64,000 nt of DNA from CAVRXZ01 sp963773035 (GCA_963773035.1 CAVYZX010000033.1:1-64000), one strand, 5' to 3'; positions 25,152 to 34,779 are shown, counted from the stretch's first letter. The notes: generated from the sequence alone by a model not told the origin. Translations and numbers: made by a program.

Positions 25152-26066
25152 TCAGCCCTTCTGACTCTTGAGTTCAAGGTTTTGAACGTGTGTAAGCTCC
25201 TGCGCCTTCTGGCGAAAGCGCTCGAGCAAGGTCCGGGTGACAGGCCCGGGCGTTCCAGAGCCGATCTTCCGGTCGTCGACCTGCACGATGGGAACGATCT
25301 CGCGCGTCGTGCTCGTGAGGAAGGCTTCATCCGCGCCGAACAAGTCTTCGTCCTTGAGCACGGCCTCGCGCACCGGCACGTTCCGTTCGGCGCCAATCTC
25401 GAACAGGAATTCGCGCGTGATTCCGGGCAGAAGGCCAGCGTCGAGCGGAGGCGTGAGCGCCGTCCGGCCTTTCACCACGAAAATATTGGCCGTGGTGCAC
25501 TCGGCAAGTTCACCGCGGTAGTTCCGCATGACTCCTTCGTAGCAACCGCGGCGAAATGCTTCCTGCATCGCGATCGCGTTGTTGAGCAGGTTGTTCGACT
25601 TAATCATCGGATTGACTGACCCAGGGTGGTTCCTCACCGTGGAGACCAGCGCCACGCGAACACCGCGCTCGAACGTCTCGGGCTGCGGATCGACCTGTGG
25701 CTTGACGATGACAACAAGCGATGAGGTCGGACAGACGCTTGGATCGTACGAAAGGTCGCCGACACCGCGCGTGACCATCAGGCGGATGTACGCTTCCTGT
25801 CCCGGACCGCCGCGCAGTTCTGCGGCATTCAGCGTCTCGAGGAATCGCGCTTCAATCTCGGGGTCGGCAAGCGGGATGGGCAGGGCGATCATGCCGGCCG
25901 AATTGCGCAGCCGCCGCATGTGTCGATCGAACAGAAAGGGCTGGCCGTTGTAAGTGCGAAGGGTTTCGTATACGCCTTCCCCGTACAAGAAGCCGTGATC
26001 GAACACAGAAACGACCGCGTGTTCGCGATCGACGATTCGCCCGTTCACATTGACGTACGTCGCCAT
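25152..26066 (-). CDS. Aminotransferase class IV (branched-chain / D-amino-acid aminotransferase-like, ilvE/dat)
   Basis: A 304-residue fold-type IV PLP enzyme. The PLP lysine is in NPMIKSNNLLNNAIA, with EGVMRNYRGELAECTTANIF, a PLP-phosphate loop PPLDAGLLPGITRE and DEAFLTSTTREIVPI. The start MATYVNVNGRIVDREHAVVSV and DHGFLYGEGVYETLR match branched-chain aminotransferase-like proteins, but D-alanine and aminodeoxychorismate enzymes share the fold, so the substrate is not certain. It is divergent from nnr, with a perfect inverted repeat between the two. Confidence 0.88.
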   Translation of the reverse strand: MATYVNVNGRIVDREHAVVSVFDHGFLYGEGVYETLRTYNGQPFLFDRHMRRLRNSAGMIALPIPLADPEIEARFLETLNAAELRGGPGQEAYIRLMVTRGVGDLSYDPSVCPTSSLVVIVKPQVDPQPETFERGVRVALVSTVRNHPGSVNPMIKSNNLLNNAIAMQEAFRRGCYEGVMRNYRGELAECTTANIFVVKGRTALTPPLDAGLLPGITREFLFEIGAERNVPVREAVLKDEDLFGADEAFLTSTTREIVPIVQVDDRKIGSGTPGPVTRTLLERFRQKAQELTHVQNLELKSQKG

Positions 26067-26112
26067 TCAATCGAGAGTACCATCAGATTGCGACCTCGAT
26101 CCACCTCAAGAT

Positions 26113-26195
26113 CGGAAATCACTTGACTTGACGTGGTAACTGTCGGTCAAGGTCGTGGAAAGGCTCGCCTACCACGTCAAGTCAAGTGATTTCCG
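26113..26195. repeat. 26-bp perfect inverted repeat between divergent genes
   Basis: Bases 26113-26138 (beginning CGGAAATCACTTGACTTGAC) are the exact reverse complement of 26170-26195 (ending GTCAAGTCAAGTGATTTCCG), with a 31-nt spacer. The arms contain the direct repeat CTTGACTTGAC. It sits between the aminotransferase start (26066) and the nnr start (26230). It could be a REP-like or MITE-like element, a cruciform operator, or a hairpin in the nnr leader. Confidence 0.95.
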
Positions 26196-26229
26196 GAATA
26201 AAGGACCGCTGGGAGACGAGGATCTTCAC

Positions 26230-27810
26230 ATGCGCGTACTGAACTCCGCACAGATGCGTGAGGCCGATCGGCGCACGATCGAAGACATCGGCATTCCGTC
26301 GCTCGTGCTGATGGAGAATGCGGGCCGGCAGGTCGTGGCCGCCATGGAGACCGTCCACGGCGACCTGCTCGAACGCCAGGTGGCCGTGCTCTGTGGACGC
26401 GGCAACAACGGAGGCGACGGGTTTGTCATCGCCCGAACGCTGCTGCAGCGTGGGATCGACGTCTCGGTCTTCTTGTTGGGCCGTGTCGCCGACGTGCGCG
26501 GCGACGCGCGAACGAACCTCGAGATTCTCGGTCGCCTCGGGTTGACCGTGATCGAAGTGGCCGACGGTCAGGCTTGGGAGCTGCACTTCTCCGAGCTGAG
26601 CGACTGCAACCTGATTGTCGATGCCATCTTTGGAACCGGGCTCAACGCTCCCATCGCCGGATTGATTCAAACCGTCGTTGCCGACGTGAACGCTTCGGGT
26701 ATTCCAGTCGTATCGGTCGATCTTCCGTCGGGGCTGTCGGCCGACTCGGCCGAGCCAATCGGCGATTCCATCGAAGCGGGCGTGACCGTGACTATCGCGG
26801 CACCCAAATTGCCCCTCGTTCTACCTCCTGCCGAAACGCGCGCGGGCGACGTCGTGATTGCCGACATCGGGATTCCGGCAGCCATCCTCGAGTCGCTCGA
26901 CGGCCCGCGAGTGGCCTTGCTGACCAAGGCGGCGATGCGCGACTTGATCAGTCCGCGGACGGCCGACACTCACAAGGGTGATTACGGGCGGGTGCTGGTG
27001 GTCGCCGGTTCGCCCGGAAAGACCGGCGCCGCTCATCTGGCCGCGCAGGGGGCGCTGCGGTCCGGGGCTGGACTGGTCACCGTGGCCACGCCCCTCAGCT
27101 GCCAGGCCATCGTCGGTGCGATGGGGCCGGAATACATGACGGAGGGGCTTCCGGAAACCGACGAAGGACTCGACGCCGACGCGGTGGAGCGGGTGCTCGA
27201 GCTCGCACGCGACGTCGTCGCCATAGGGCCCGGACTCGGGCAGGCGCCGGCAACGCGCGATTTCGTCATTCGGCTCGTCGACCGGGCGACTATGCCGCTG
27301 GTCATCGACGCTGATGGTTTGAACGCGTTCAGCGCCGAGCCCGACCGGCTGGCCGGCCGGGAAGGCCGTGACGTCATCATCACGCCTCACGGCGGTGAGA
27401 TGGCTAGGCTCGTGGGGATGTCGGCCAATGAAGTACAGAGCAGCCGGCTCGAGATCGCGCAGAATTTCGCGCTCGCCCATCACGTCTATGTCGTCTTGAA
27501 AGGTCATCGGACGCTCATCGCTACGCCCGACGGCAAGATCTTCATCAATCCCACGGGGAACCCGGGGATGGCGACTGGCGGCACAGGCGACGTGCTGACG
27601 GGAATGATTGCCGCATGGCTGGCCCAATTGCTCGATGCGGAGGCGGCGTGCAAGCTGGCCGTCTACCTGCACGGCATGGCGGGCGACCTCGCTGAAGCCG
27701 ACGAAGGTGAAGTCTCCATGACCGCCGGCGACGTCGCCGGCCACATCGGCGACGCCATTCTCGAGCTCACCGCCCGGCGCAAAGTGGTCGATCGCACGCA
27801 GACCCCGTGA
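26230..27810 (+). CDS. nnr: Bifunctional NAD(P)H-hydrate epimerase / ADP-dependent NAD(P)H-hydrate dehydratase
   Basis: Repairs hydrated NADH/NADPH. It has 526 residues, normal for the bifunctional form. The N-terminal YjeF epimerase domain (1-215) shows MRVLNSAQMREADRRTIE, CGRGNNGGDGFVIAR and VVSVDLPSGLSADS. The C-terminal YjeF/carbohydrate-kinase-like dehydratase (~235-515) shows KGDYGRVLVVAGSPGKTGAA, GPGLGQA, VIDADGLNAF, ITPHGGEMARL and NPGMATGGTGDVLTG. ATG 26230 begins the conserved N-terminus; the frame open upstream runs through the inverted repeat and is not used. It overlaps tsaE by 4 bp, a common arrangement. Confidence 0.96.
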   Translation: MRVLNSAQMREADRRTIEDIGIPSLVLMENAGRQVVAAMETVHGDLLERQVAVLCGRGNNGGDGFVIARTLLQRGIDVSVFLLGRVADVRGDARTNLEILGRLGLTVIEVADGQAWELHFSELSDCNLIVDAIFGTGLNAPIAGLIQTVVADVNASGIPVVSVDLPSGLSADSAEPIGDSIEAGVTVTIAAPKLPLVLPPAETRAGDVVIADIGIPAAILESLDGPRVALLTKAAMRDLISPRTADTHKGDYGRVLVVAGSPGKTGAAHLAAQGALRSGAGLVTVATPLSCQAIVGAMGPEYMTEGLPETDEGLDADAVERVLELARDVVAIGPGLGQAPATRDFVIRLVDRATMPLVIDADGLNAFSAEPDRLAGREGRDVIITPHGGEMARLVGMSANEVQSSRLEIAQNFALAHHVYVVLKGHRTLIATPDGKIFINPTGNPGMATGGTGDVLTGMIAAWLAQLLDAEAACKLAVYLHGMAGDLAEADEGEVSMTAGDVAGHIGDAILELTARRKVVDRTQTP

Positions 27811-28232
27811 TCCGCACATTCGTCACAAAGTCTGAAGACGAAACCGTCGAAGCCGGGCGTCAGCTCGCCCCGTCCGTGGGCGCCGATTCTGTCGTCCTTC
27901 TACTCGGCGATCTCGGGGCCGGCAAAACCGCCTTCGTGCGCGGTCTCGCGGAAGGCCTTGGCGCTTCGCCGGCCGACGTCAGCAGCCCGACTTTCACCCT
28001 GATTCAGGAGTACCGCAGCGGGCGAATACCTCTGCTGCACGTCGATCTCTATCGTTTGAACAATCCCCAGGAAGTCGAGGACCTTGGTCTCGAGGAGCTT
28101 GGGAGTAGAGCAGTGGTCGCGATCGAGTGGGCCGAAAAGTTACCTCACGCCCCACCCGACGCAATCCGCGTGTCAATCGACCATCTGGGAGAGGACGAAC
28201 GGCGGGTGACTATCGAAATGCGAAATGCCTAA
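27807..28232 (+). CDS. tsaE: tRNA threonylcarbamoyladenosine biosynthesis ATPase TsaE
   Basis: The ATPase partner of TsaB/TsaD in t6A tRNA modification. It has 141 residues with Walker A LLGDLGAGKTAFVRG, the switch-like SSPTFTLIQEY, LLHVDLYRL and VAIEWAEKLP. It starts at GTG 27807, overlapping the nnr stop. Its last codons (MRNA-stop) lie inside a 7-bp-periodic AATG repeat that runs past the stop, so the natural C-terminus may have been altered by repeat expansion. Confidence 0.95.
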   Translation: MIRTFVTKSEDETVEAGRQLAPSVGADSVVLLLGDLGAGKTAFVRGLAEGLGASPADVSSPTFTLIQEYRSGRIPLLHVDLYRLNNPQEVEDLGLEELGSRAVVAIEWAEKLPHAPPDAIRVSIDHLGEDERRVTIEMRNA

Positions 28233-28292
28233 TGCAGAATGACGAATGCAAAATGATCGTTGCTCCATTCTGTGCATTCTGCATTCTGCATT
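28217..28292. repeat. Heptanucleotide-phased AATG repeat and hairpin between convergent tsaE and guaB
   Basis: AATG recurs exactly every 7 bp at 28217, 28224, 28231, 28238, 28245 and 28252. The facing strand then carries CATT at 28266, 28275, 28282 and 28289. AATGCAGAATG (28231-28241) pairs perfectly with CATTCTGCATT (28282-28292), so a long hairpin can form that could terminate both convergent genes. Confidence 0.75.
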
Positions 28293-28298
28293 GCTGCA

Positions 28299-29822
28299 TT
28301 ACTCGGATCTGTAGTTAGGTGCTTCCTTCGTGATCGCGACGTCGTGCACGTGACTTTCGCGCACACCGGCTGGTGTGATGCGAATCAACTTCGCTTCCCG
28401 GTGTAATGAAGGAATGTTTCGGCAGCCGGAGTAGCCCATGCCGGCCCGCAATCCCCCGACCAGCTGATAGACGAGCCCGGCGACGCTGCCCTTGTGGGCC
28501 ACACGCCCCTCGATCCCTTCCGGAACCAGCTTATCGGTTCCGCCCGGCGCCTCGAGGTCGAACTCGTCCTGGAAATAGCGGTCCTTGCTGCCACGGCGCA
28601 TGGCGCCAATCGATCCCATCCCGCGGTATTCCTTGAAGCTGCGACCCTGATACAGAATCAATTCGCCCGGGCTCTCGTCGGTGCCCGCGAACAGGTTTCC
28701 AATCATCGTGCTGGAAGCGCCCACCGCGATCGCCTTGGTGATGTCGCCCGAGAAACGGATCCCGCCGTCGGCCACCACCGGTATGCCGTGGGAGGCGGCC
28801 GCCCGGGCACACTCCATGATCGACGTGATCATCGGAACCCCGATGCCCGCGATCACGCGCGTCGTGCAGATTGAGCCGGCGCCGATGCCCACTTTCACGG
28901 CGTCCACGCCAAGAGCGATGAGCGCCTCCGTGCCTTCGGCCGTGGCCACATTACCCGCAATGAGATCCACCTCCGGAAAGCGGCGGCGCAAGTGGCGCAC
29001 CATGTCCAGCACGTTCTGCGAATGACCGTGTGCCGTGTCGACGACCAGAACGTCGACGTGGGCGCCGACGAGTGCCTCCGCGCGCTCGACGGTGTCGCGA
29101 GCCACCCCGACCGCGGCGCCGCATCGCAGGCGGCCAAGCGTGTCTTTTGAAGCAGCCGGATACTTGACGGCCTTCTGAATGTCCTTGACGGTAATCAGGC
29201 CCTTGAGCCGGAAATCGCGATCGACGACCAGCAGTTTTTCGACTTTGTGCTCGTGGAGGATTTCCCGCGCCGCATCCAGCGTGGTCCCCACGGGCACTGT
29301 GATCAACTTCTCGTGGGTCATCACTTCCGAGATTGGACGATTCACGTTCGTCTCGAACCGGAGGTCCCGGTTGGTCAGGATCCCAACCAGGCGCCCTTCC
29401 TTGCTGCCGTCGTCGGTGATCGGCACGCCGGAGATCCGGTACTTCTTCATCAACTCCAGCGCTTCATAGATCCGGTGCGTCGGTGAGAGCGTGATGGGGT
29501 TGACGATCATCCCGCTTTCCGATCGCTTCACACGATCGACCTCCGAGGCTTGCTCTTCGATCGACAAGTTCTTGTGAATCACGCCGAGGCCGCCGTGCTG
29601 CGCCATCGCAATCGCCAGGCGGGACTCGGTGACGGTGTCCATGGCGGCGCTCACGAGCGGAACGTTCAGCCGGATGTTTCGTGTGAGCCACGTACTGACG
29701 TCCACTTGGGTGGGAACGATCTCGGAATGCCTGGGTACCAGCAAGACATCGTCGAACGTGAGGGCGGTGGCCAGGCCCGTTTCGATCGAGAGCAGCGTTG
29801 GAGCTTCAGTTTTCAGTTCCAT
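28299..29822 (-). CDS. guaB: IMP dehydrogenase
   Basis: Oxidises IMP to XMP, the committed step of GMP synthesis. It has 507 residues. The N-terminal barrel segment has TFDDVLLVPRHSEI; a CBS pair interrupts the barrel at about 105-215 (MIVNPITLSPTHRIYEALEL, and MTHEKLITVPVGTTLDAARE). The catalytic Cys loop is GIGAGSICTTRVIAG, and the flap is YRGMGSIGAMRRGSKDRYFQ. I chose ATG 29822 because MELKTEAPTLL directly precedes the conserved barrel; the frame upstream overlaps secA. The 16-bp gap from secA implies cotranscription. Confidence 0.97.
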   Translation of the reverse strand: MELKTEAPTLLSIETGLATALTFDDVLLVPRHSEIVPTQVDVSTWLTRNIRLNVPLVSAAMDTVTESRLAIAMAQHGGLGVIHKNLSIEEQASEVDRVKRSESGMIVNPITLSPTHRIYEALELMKKYRISGVPITDDGSKEGRLVGILTNRDLRFETNVNRPISEVMTHEKLITVPVGTTLDAAREILHEHKVEKLLVVDRDFRLKGLITVKDIQKAVKYPAASKDTLGRLRCGAAVGVARDTVERAEALVGAHVDVLVVDTAHGHSQNVLDMVRHLRRRFPEVDLIAGNVATAEGTEALIALGVDAVKVGIGAGSICTTRVIAGIGVPMITSIMECARAAASHGIPVVADGGIRFSGDITKAIAVGASSTMIGNLFAGTDESPGELILYQGRSFKEYRGMGSIGAMRRGSKDRYFQDEFDLEAPGGTDKLVPEGIEGRVAHKGSVAGLVYQLVGGLRAGMGYSGCRNIPSLHREAKLIRITPAGVRESHVHDVAITKEAPNYRSE

Positions 29823-29838
29823 GGACACCCTCAGTCGT

Positions 29839-32793
29839 CTACATTGCGCCGTGGCATTTCTTGTACTTCTTGCCACTTCCGCACGGACACGGGTCGTTTC
29901 TGCCAACCTTCGGCTCGTCTCGCCGAATGGTCTTCACGGCGGCGTCGTCTCCACCGACGCGCTCGGGAACGGGGGCGCGCCCGGCCGCGGCCGCCTGCGC
30001 CGGCGCCGCACGTCGAGAGGGCCCAAAAGGCGACGGAGGAGCCGCTTCGCTTCCGCTCAGGATCAGCGGCGAGCGCGTTCGCTTGACCGGCCGAGCGACC
30101 GCCGCCTCTTCATTCAGAACCGGCCGCAGCCACCACAGGTAGCGAACGTTCTCCTCGTCCACGCGGTCCTTCATCGCCTGGAACAGCTCGAAGCTTTCCT
30201 TCTTGTATTCGACGAGCGGGTCGCGCTGACCGTAGCCGCGCAAGCCGATCCCTTCCTTCAGGTGATCGAGGCTGTAGAGGTGATCCTTCCACTGGGTGTC
30301 GACGATCTGCAGCATGATGTCCCGCTCGACACGCTGCAAGACGTCCCGGCCGACCAGCTTCTCTTTTTCGTCGTACGACTCTTTGATCCGCTCCCAGAGC
30401 AGCTCGCGTATCTCGTCCGACGTACGGTCGGTGAAGTCCAGAGACGACGGGTCGACCCCGTACACGCGGCCGACCTCGCGTTTCAAGCCGTCGAGATCCC
30501 ATTGCTCGAAGTCCGCCTCGCGAGCCGCGTAGGTCTCGACGAGCGAGTCGAGGATGTCCTCGGCCAGAGTCATGAGGTAGGCGCGCGTATCGAACGCTTC
30601 CTCTTCGCCGTCCTCGTCCTGGAGCCGAATCGTTCCTTCGAGGATCTGCCGGCGCAGCGCGTAGACGTTCTCGCGCTGCTTGTTCATCACATCGTCGTAC
30701 TCGAGAAGGTGTTTGCGGACGGAGAAGTTCTGCGCCTCGACCTGCTTCTGTGCGCGCTCGATCGCACGGCTCACCATGCCGTGCTCGATCGGCACGCCCT
30801 CTTCCATGCCGAGTTTCTGCATCAACCCGGAGATTCGATCCGAGCCGAAAATGCGCATCAGATCGTCTTCAAGTGAGAGATAGAAGCGGGAGGAACCGGG
30901 ATCGCCCTGGCGGCCGGCGCGCCCTCGGAGCTGGTTGTCGATGCGCCTGGCTTCGTGACGCTCGGTGCCGAGAATGTGCAAACCGCTCAGCCCGACGACC
31001 GCGTCGTGTTCCTCGTCGGTCTGGCTCTTGAAGTGTTCGAAAATCCGTTGATAAGCCGCTTTCGGGACTCGATAGAACGCATCGAGGTGGTAGAAGTAGA
31101 CGTACTCCTCGTCCTCGATGAATCGTTCTTCGCCTTTGGGAAGACGCTCCGCAATCTCCTCGGACAGGCACTGCTGACGGGCCATGAACTCGGCGTTGCC
31201 GCCGAGCAGAATGTCGGTTCCACGACCGGCCATGTTGGTCGCAATCGTCACGGCACCCTTGCGTCCGGCCTGGGCCACGAACTCAGCTTCCTGGGCGTGG
31301 TACTTCGCGTTGAGGACGACGTGCTTGTCCACGCCGCCGCCGGTCGTGGTACCGCGTTTCAGCCCCCGACGGTCCAGCATCGACGAGAGTTTTTCAGATT
31401 TCTCGATCGAGACTGTGCCGACCAGTACCGGACGCCCCTTGGCATGCTCATCGATGATTTCCGAGACAATGGCATCCCACTTTTCTTTTTCCGTCCGGTA
31501 CACGAGATCCGGATTCTCGATTCGTAGAAGGGTACGATTCGGCGGGATGACGACGACATCCAGGTTGTAGATCTTTGCGAATTCTTCGGCTTCCGTGTCG
31601 GCCGTGCCGGTCATGCCGGCCAGCTTCTTGTACTTGCGGAAGTAGTTCTGAAAAGTGACCGTGGCGAGCGTCTGGTTCTCGCGCTCGATTTTCACCTTCT
31701 CCTTGGCTTCCACCGCCTGGTGCAAGCCATCGCTCCATCGGCGGCCAGGCATCAAGCGACCGGTGAACTCGTCGACGATGACGACCTCGCCGTCTTTGAT
31801 CATGTAGTCCACGTCTAGGTTGAACAGGACGTGAGCCCGCAGGGCCTGATTGATGTGGTGGAGAAGGGGCATGTTCGCAGGATCGTACAGGCCGCCCGCC
31901 TGCAGCCGATGCGACAGCATCTGTTCGGCTTTCGCCATCCCGCTTTCGGTCAACGTGACGGTCTTGTGCTTCTCGTCCACCAGGTAATCGCCGGTGGCTT
32001 CGAGCGCCTCCCGTTCTTCCGCCTTGGTGTCGCCGCGTGTCACCGCACCCTTCTTGAGCCGCGGGATGATGCGATCGACTTCGTAGTACAGGTCCGTCGA
32101 TTCTTCCGCCGGACCTGAAATGATCAGTGGCGTCCGCGCCTCATCGATCAGGATGCTGTCGACCTCGTCTACGATCGCAAAGTGATGTCCCCGCTGGACG
32201 TAATGTGCCAGCTCGAACTTCATGTTGTCGCGGAGGTAGTCGAACCCGAATTCGTTGTTCGTCCCGTAGGTGATGTCGCTGCCGTAGGCGACCTGCCGTT
32301 CCAGATCGTTCAGTTCGTGCTGAATGACCCCAACTGTCATGCCGAGAAACCGATAAATTTTGCCCATCCACTCCGAGTCGCGGCGGGCGAGGTAATCGTT
32401 GACCGTCACGATGTGGACGCCCTGACCGGCCAGTGCGTTCAGATACGCTGGAAGCGTGGCCACCAGCGTCTTGCCTTCGCCGGTCTTCATTTCGGCGATC
32501 TTGCCTTTGTGAAGAACGGCGCCACCGATGAGCTGAACGTCGAAGTGCCGCATGGTGAGCACGCGGCGTCCAGCCTCCCGGACAACAGCAAACGCCTCCG
32601 GCAGGAGTTCGTCGAGAGTCGCGCCCTGAGCGAGGCGTTCCCGGAATTCGGCGGTCTTGCCTCGAAGCTGTTCGTCGGTAAGTGCCTGAATCGACGGCTC
32701 GAGCACGTTCACCGCGCCCACGATTGGCCGCAGACGTTTGAGCTCGCGTTCGTTTTGAGTGCCGACGACCTTGGCGAGGAGTGTCTGGATCAT
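29839..32793 (-). CDS. secA: Preprotein translocase subunit SecA
   Basis: The ATPase motor of Sec export, 984 residues. Visible parts are NBD1 with MKTGEGKTLVATLPAYLNAL and the DEAD-type IVDEVDSILIDEARTPL, FTGRLMPGRRWSDGLHQAVE, NBD2 with TNMAGRGTDILLGGNAEF and LRGRAGRQGDPGSSRFYLS, and a C-terminal SEC-C zinc motif DPCPCGSGKKYKKCHG. I used ATG 32793 (MIQTLLAKVVGTQNEREL); upstream in-frame codons to 32856 are not conserved. It lies between an M23 peptidase and guaB on the same strand. Confidence 0.98.
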   Translation of the reverse strand: MIQTLLAKVVGTQNERELKRLRPIVGAVNVLEPSIQALTDEQLRGKTAEFRERLAQGATLDELLPEAFAVVREAGRRVLTMRHFDVQLIGGAVLHKGKIAEMKTGEGKTLVATLPAYLNALAGQGVHIVTVNDYLARRDSEWMGKIYRFLGMTVGVIQHELNDLERQVAYGSDITYGTNNEFGFDYLRDNMKFELAHYVQRGHHFAIVDEVDSILIDEARTPLIISGPAEESTDLYYEVDRIIPRLKKGAVTRGDTKAEEREALEATGDYLVDEKHKTVTLTESGMAKAEQMLSHRLQAGGLYDPANMPLLHHINQALRAHVLFNLDVDYMIKDGEVVIVDEFTGRLMPGRRWSDGLHQAVEAKEKVKIERENQTLATVTFQNYFRKYKKLAGMTGTADTEAEEFAKIYNLDVVVIPPNRTLLRIENPDLVYRTEKEKWDAIVSEIIDEHAKGRPVLVGTVSIEKSEKLSSMLDRRGLKRGTTTGGGVDKHVVLNAKYHAQEAEFVAQAGRKGAVTIATNMAGRGTDILLGGNAEFMARQQCLSEEIAERLPKGEERFIEDEEYVYFYHLDAFYRVPKAAYQRIFEHFKSQTDEEHDAVVGLSGLHILGTERHEARRIDNQLRGRAGRQGDPGSSRFYLSLEDDLMRIFGSDRISGLMQKLGMEEGVPIEHGMVSRAIERAQKQVEAQNFSVRKHLLEYDDVMNKQRENVYALRRQILEGTIRLQDEDGEEEAFDTRAYLMTLAEDILDSLVETYAAREADFEQWDLDGLKREVGRVYGVDPSSLDFTDRTSDEIRELLWERIKESYDEKEKLVGRDVLQRVERDIMLQIVDTQWKDHLYSLDHLKEGIGLRGYGQRDPLVEYKKESFELFQAMKDRVDEENVRYLWWLRPVLNEEAAVARPVKRTRSPLILSGSEAAPPSPFGPSRRAAPAQAAAAGRAPVPERVGGDDAAVKTIRRDEPKVGRNDPCPCGSGKKYKKCHGAM

Positions 32794-32910
32794 CTGCAGC
32801 GAGACTAAACGAAGGGTATCTCGTGATTGTAGCAGAGCAGCGTCGGTCACGCGCACGGCAGACGCCGCGCCGGGCGTGGCCGGCCTTACCTTGTTCGACG
32901 CCGTTCGTGG

Positions 32911-33828
32911 CTAGCGGTTTGTCGGCCGGGTCAGAAGCTGGAGGGGGTTGAGCAGCTTGCCGTTGGCCAGGATTTCGTAGTGCAGGTGTGCACCGGTCGC
33001 GCGACCCGTTGCCCCGACGTATCCGATCACCTGTCCACGCGTGACCTCCTGACCCAACTTCACGGCATAGCGACTCAGATGGCCATAGCGCGTGGTCAAA
33101 CCGAAGTCATGCTGAAGGATGATCAGGTTTCCATAGTCGCCGGTATAAGACGCCGCCTCAACGACTCCGTCGGCCGTGGCGTACACGGGCTGGCCCTTGT
33201 CGAGCGAGATGTCGATGCCTTGATGGAACCCGGCTTCTCCGGTAAAGGGATCGCTTCGGTTGCCAAACCATCCGGTGACCCACCCGAGAGCGGGCCAAAT
33301 CGATGGCGTCGCGGCGGCCAGCGCCTGACGCCGCTCGACATCGGCACGCACGTTGCGAAGGCGACTTTCAAGACCGCCGAGGAGATCTCGCAGCACCCCG
33401 AAGGTGTCTTCAGGTGACGTCAGAGCGGTCGGAAGGACGGCTGCCACTGCCGCGCTGCTCGTTTGAGATCCACCCGCGGCGCGTGCCTTGACGACGGCGG
33501 GCAATTTCTGCATTGCGCGTGCCTGAGCCGGATCGAGAGTTGCGCGCGACCCTAAGTCGTCGATCACACTCTCCAGCGATTGAATCTGCGTCGTCAGCGC
33601 ACCAGTCGCAGCGCGGTAACTGCTGTTCTCTTCCTCGAGCCGCACATTGGCCGTCAAAACGTGCTTGATCTCTGTTCGGGAGCTCCAACGGGCGCCGAGA
33701 CCGATCAGGATGGGAAGCGTGAAGACGCCGACGACGATCAAAACAGCGGGACGCAAACTGATCGTGGCGCTCCGAACAACGCCACTCGAGCGGTCTGCGA
33801 TTAGTACCGTGTAACGCCGTGCTCGCAT
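32911..33828 (-). CDS. Membrane-anchored M23 (LytM-type) peptidase
   Basis: A 305-residue envelope protein with an N-terminal membrane segment (RPAVLIVVGVFTLPILIGLG), a coiled-coil region about residues 55-100 (LTANVRLEEENSSYRAATGA onward), and a C-terminal LytM domain. Metal and catalytic motifs are FHQGIDISL (HxxxD) and GAHLHYEI (HxH), so it is probably an active peptidoglycan endopeptidase rather than an EnvC-like degenerate form. It is transcribed toward secA, 117 bp away. Confidence 0.93.
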   Translation of the reverse strand: MRARRYTVLIADRSSGVVRSATISLRPAVLIVVGVFTLPILIGLGARWSSRTEIKHVLTANVRLEEENSSYRAATGALTTQIQSLESVIDDLGSRATLDPAQARAMQKLPAVVKARAAGGSQTSSAAVAAVLPTALTSPEDTFGVLRDLLGGLESRLRNVRADVERRQALAAATPSIWPALGWVTGWFGNRSDPFTGEAGFHQGIDISLDKGQPVYATADGVVEAASYTGDYGNLIILQHDFGLTTRYGHLSRYAVKLGQEVTRGQVIGYVGATGRATGAHLHYEILANGKLLNPLQLLTRPTNR

Positions 33829-34081
33829 GTAATCCTACAAAGCCGCCGAACCTGTAGAGACGTTCGGTCTATCCCGTAACGAAGAAAGGAGTTAGACGCT
33901 GGGCGCGTCCGAGGACGAAGAAACTTACCACAAGTCGCTTTCTCGGCCCAAGCAATAAGTACACACAGCAAAGATCGAGCGAAACTAGACCCGCGCTGCG
34001 TTGTAAGTGCCCTGAGCCGAAACCGAGCTGAATCTCGCATGCAGAAGTAGCGTCGCTTCAATGCGGCGAGGAGGGCTGACG

Positions 34082-34768
34082 ATGAACGCGAACGGTTTCG
34101 GCGAGGCGCATCGCGAGATGGGAAGCATTCTGACGTCGATCGAGCGCCGGTGCCTCTTGTGGCTGGCTTCCCGAGTTCCACGCTGGATCACCGCGGACCA
34201 CCTGACTGCCGCCGCGCTGTTTTCAATGATGATGGTCGGCCTCTCGTATTATCTGGCGAGAGGACACCGCCTGGCTCTGCTCCTGGCGATTGCGTGGCTC
34301 GCCATCCACTGGCTTTGCGACAGCCTCGACGGAACGATCGCGCGGGTGAGGCAGCAGCAGCGCCCCCGGTACGGGTTCTACGTCGATCACGTCGTCGACT
34401 GCTTCGGCGTGCTGTTTCTTGTGAGCGGCCTCGCGGTATCGGGCTACATGAGCCCGCTGATTGCACTGGGCGTACTGGTCGCGTACTTCCTGCTCTCGAT
34501 CGAGGTCTACCTGGCGACGTACTGTTTGACTGTGTTCCGGATGTCGTTCTGGGGAATCGGCCCGACGGAGTTGCGCGTCCTGCTTGCGATCGGCACGCTC
34601 GCCCTTCTGTCCGACCCAAAGGTATCCGTGATGGGGCAACAGGTACCCCTCTTTGACGTGGGCGGAGTGGTAGCCATCGCATCCATGGTGATCACTGTCG
34701 TCGTTTCGGTTGCCAGAAACACAGGAGCGCTCTACCGCGCGGAGCCACTGCCACCTGCGAGAGGCTAG
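34082..34768 (+). CDS. CDP-alcohol phosphatidyltransferase family protein
   Basis: A 228-residue integral membrane enzyme of the phospholipid-synthesis family. The signature is DSLDGTIARVRQQQRPRYGF followed by YVDHVVD: D-x2-D-G-x2-A-R-x9-G-x3-D-x3-D, one residue longer between AR and G than the usual x8. About six hydrophobic segments follow. The alcohol acceptor (glycerol-phosphate, inositol-phosphate, serine) cannot be told. ATG 34082 has AGGAGGG 6 bp upstream and is preferred to ATG 34061. Confidence 0.88.
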   Translation: MNANGFGEAHREMGSILTSIERRCLLWLASRVPRWITADHLTAAALFSMMMVGLSYYLARGHRLALLLAIAWLAIHWLCDSLDGTIARVRQQQRPRYGFYVDHVVDCFGVLFLVSGLAVSGYMSPLIALGVLVAYFLLSIEVYLATYCLTVFRMSFWGIGPTELRVLLAIGTLALLSDPKVSVMGQQVPLFDVGGVVAIASMVITVVVSVARNTGALYRAEPLPPARG

Positions 34769-34779
34769 CGGACTCGAGA

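Noticed and set aside
26155..26229. Longer N-terminus for nnr
   Set aside because: It would be encoded by the inverted repeat and is not part of the conserved protein, which begins MRVLNSAQMREAD.
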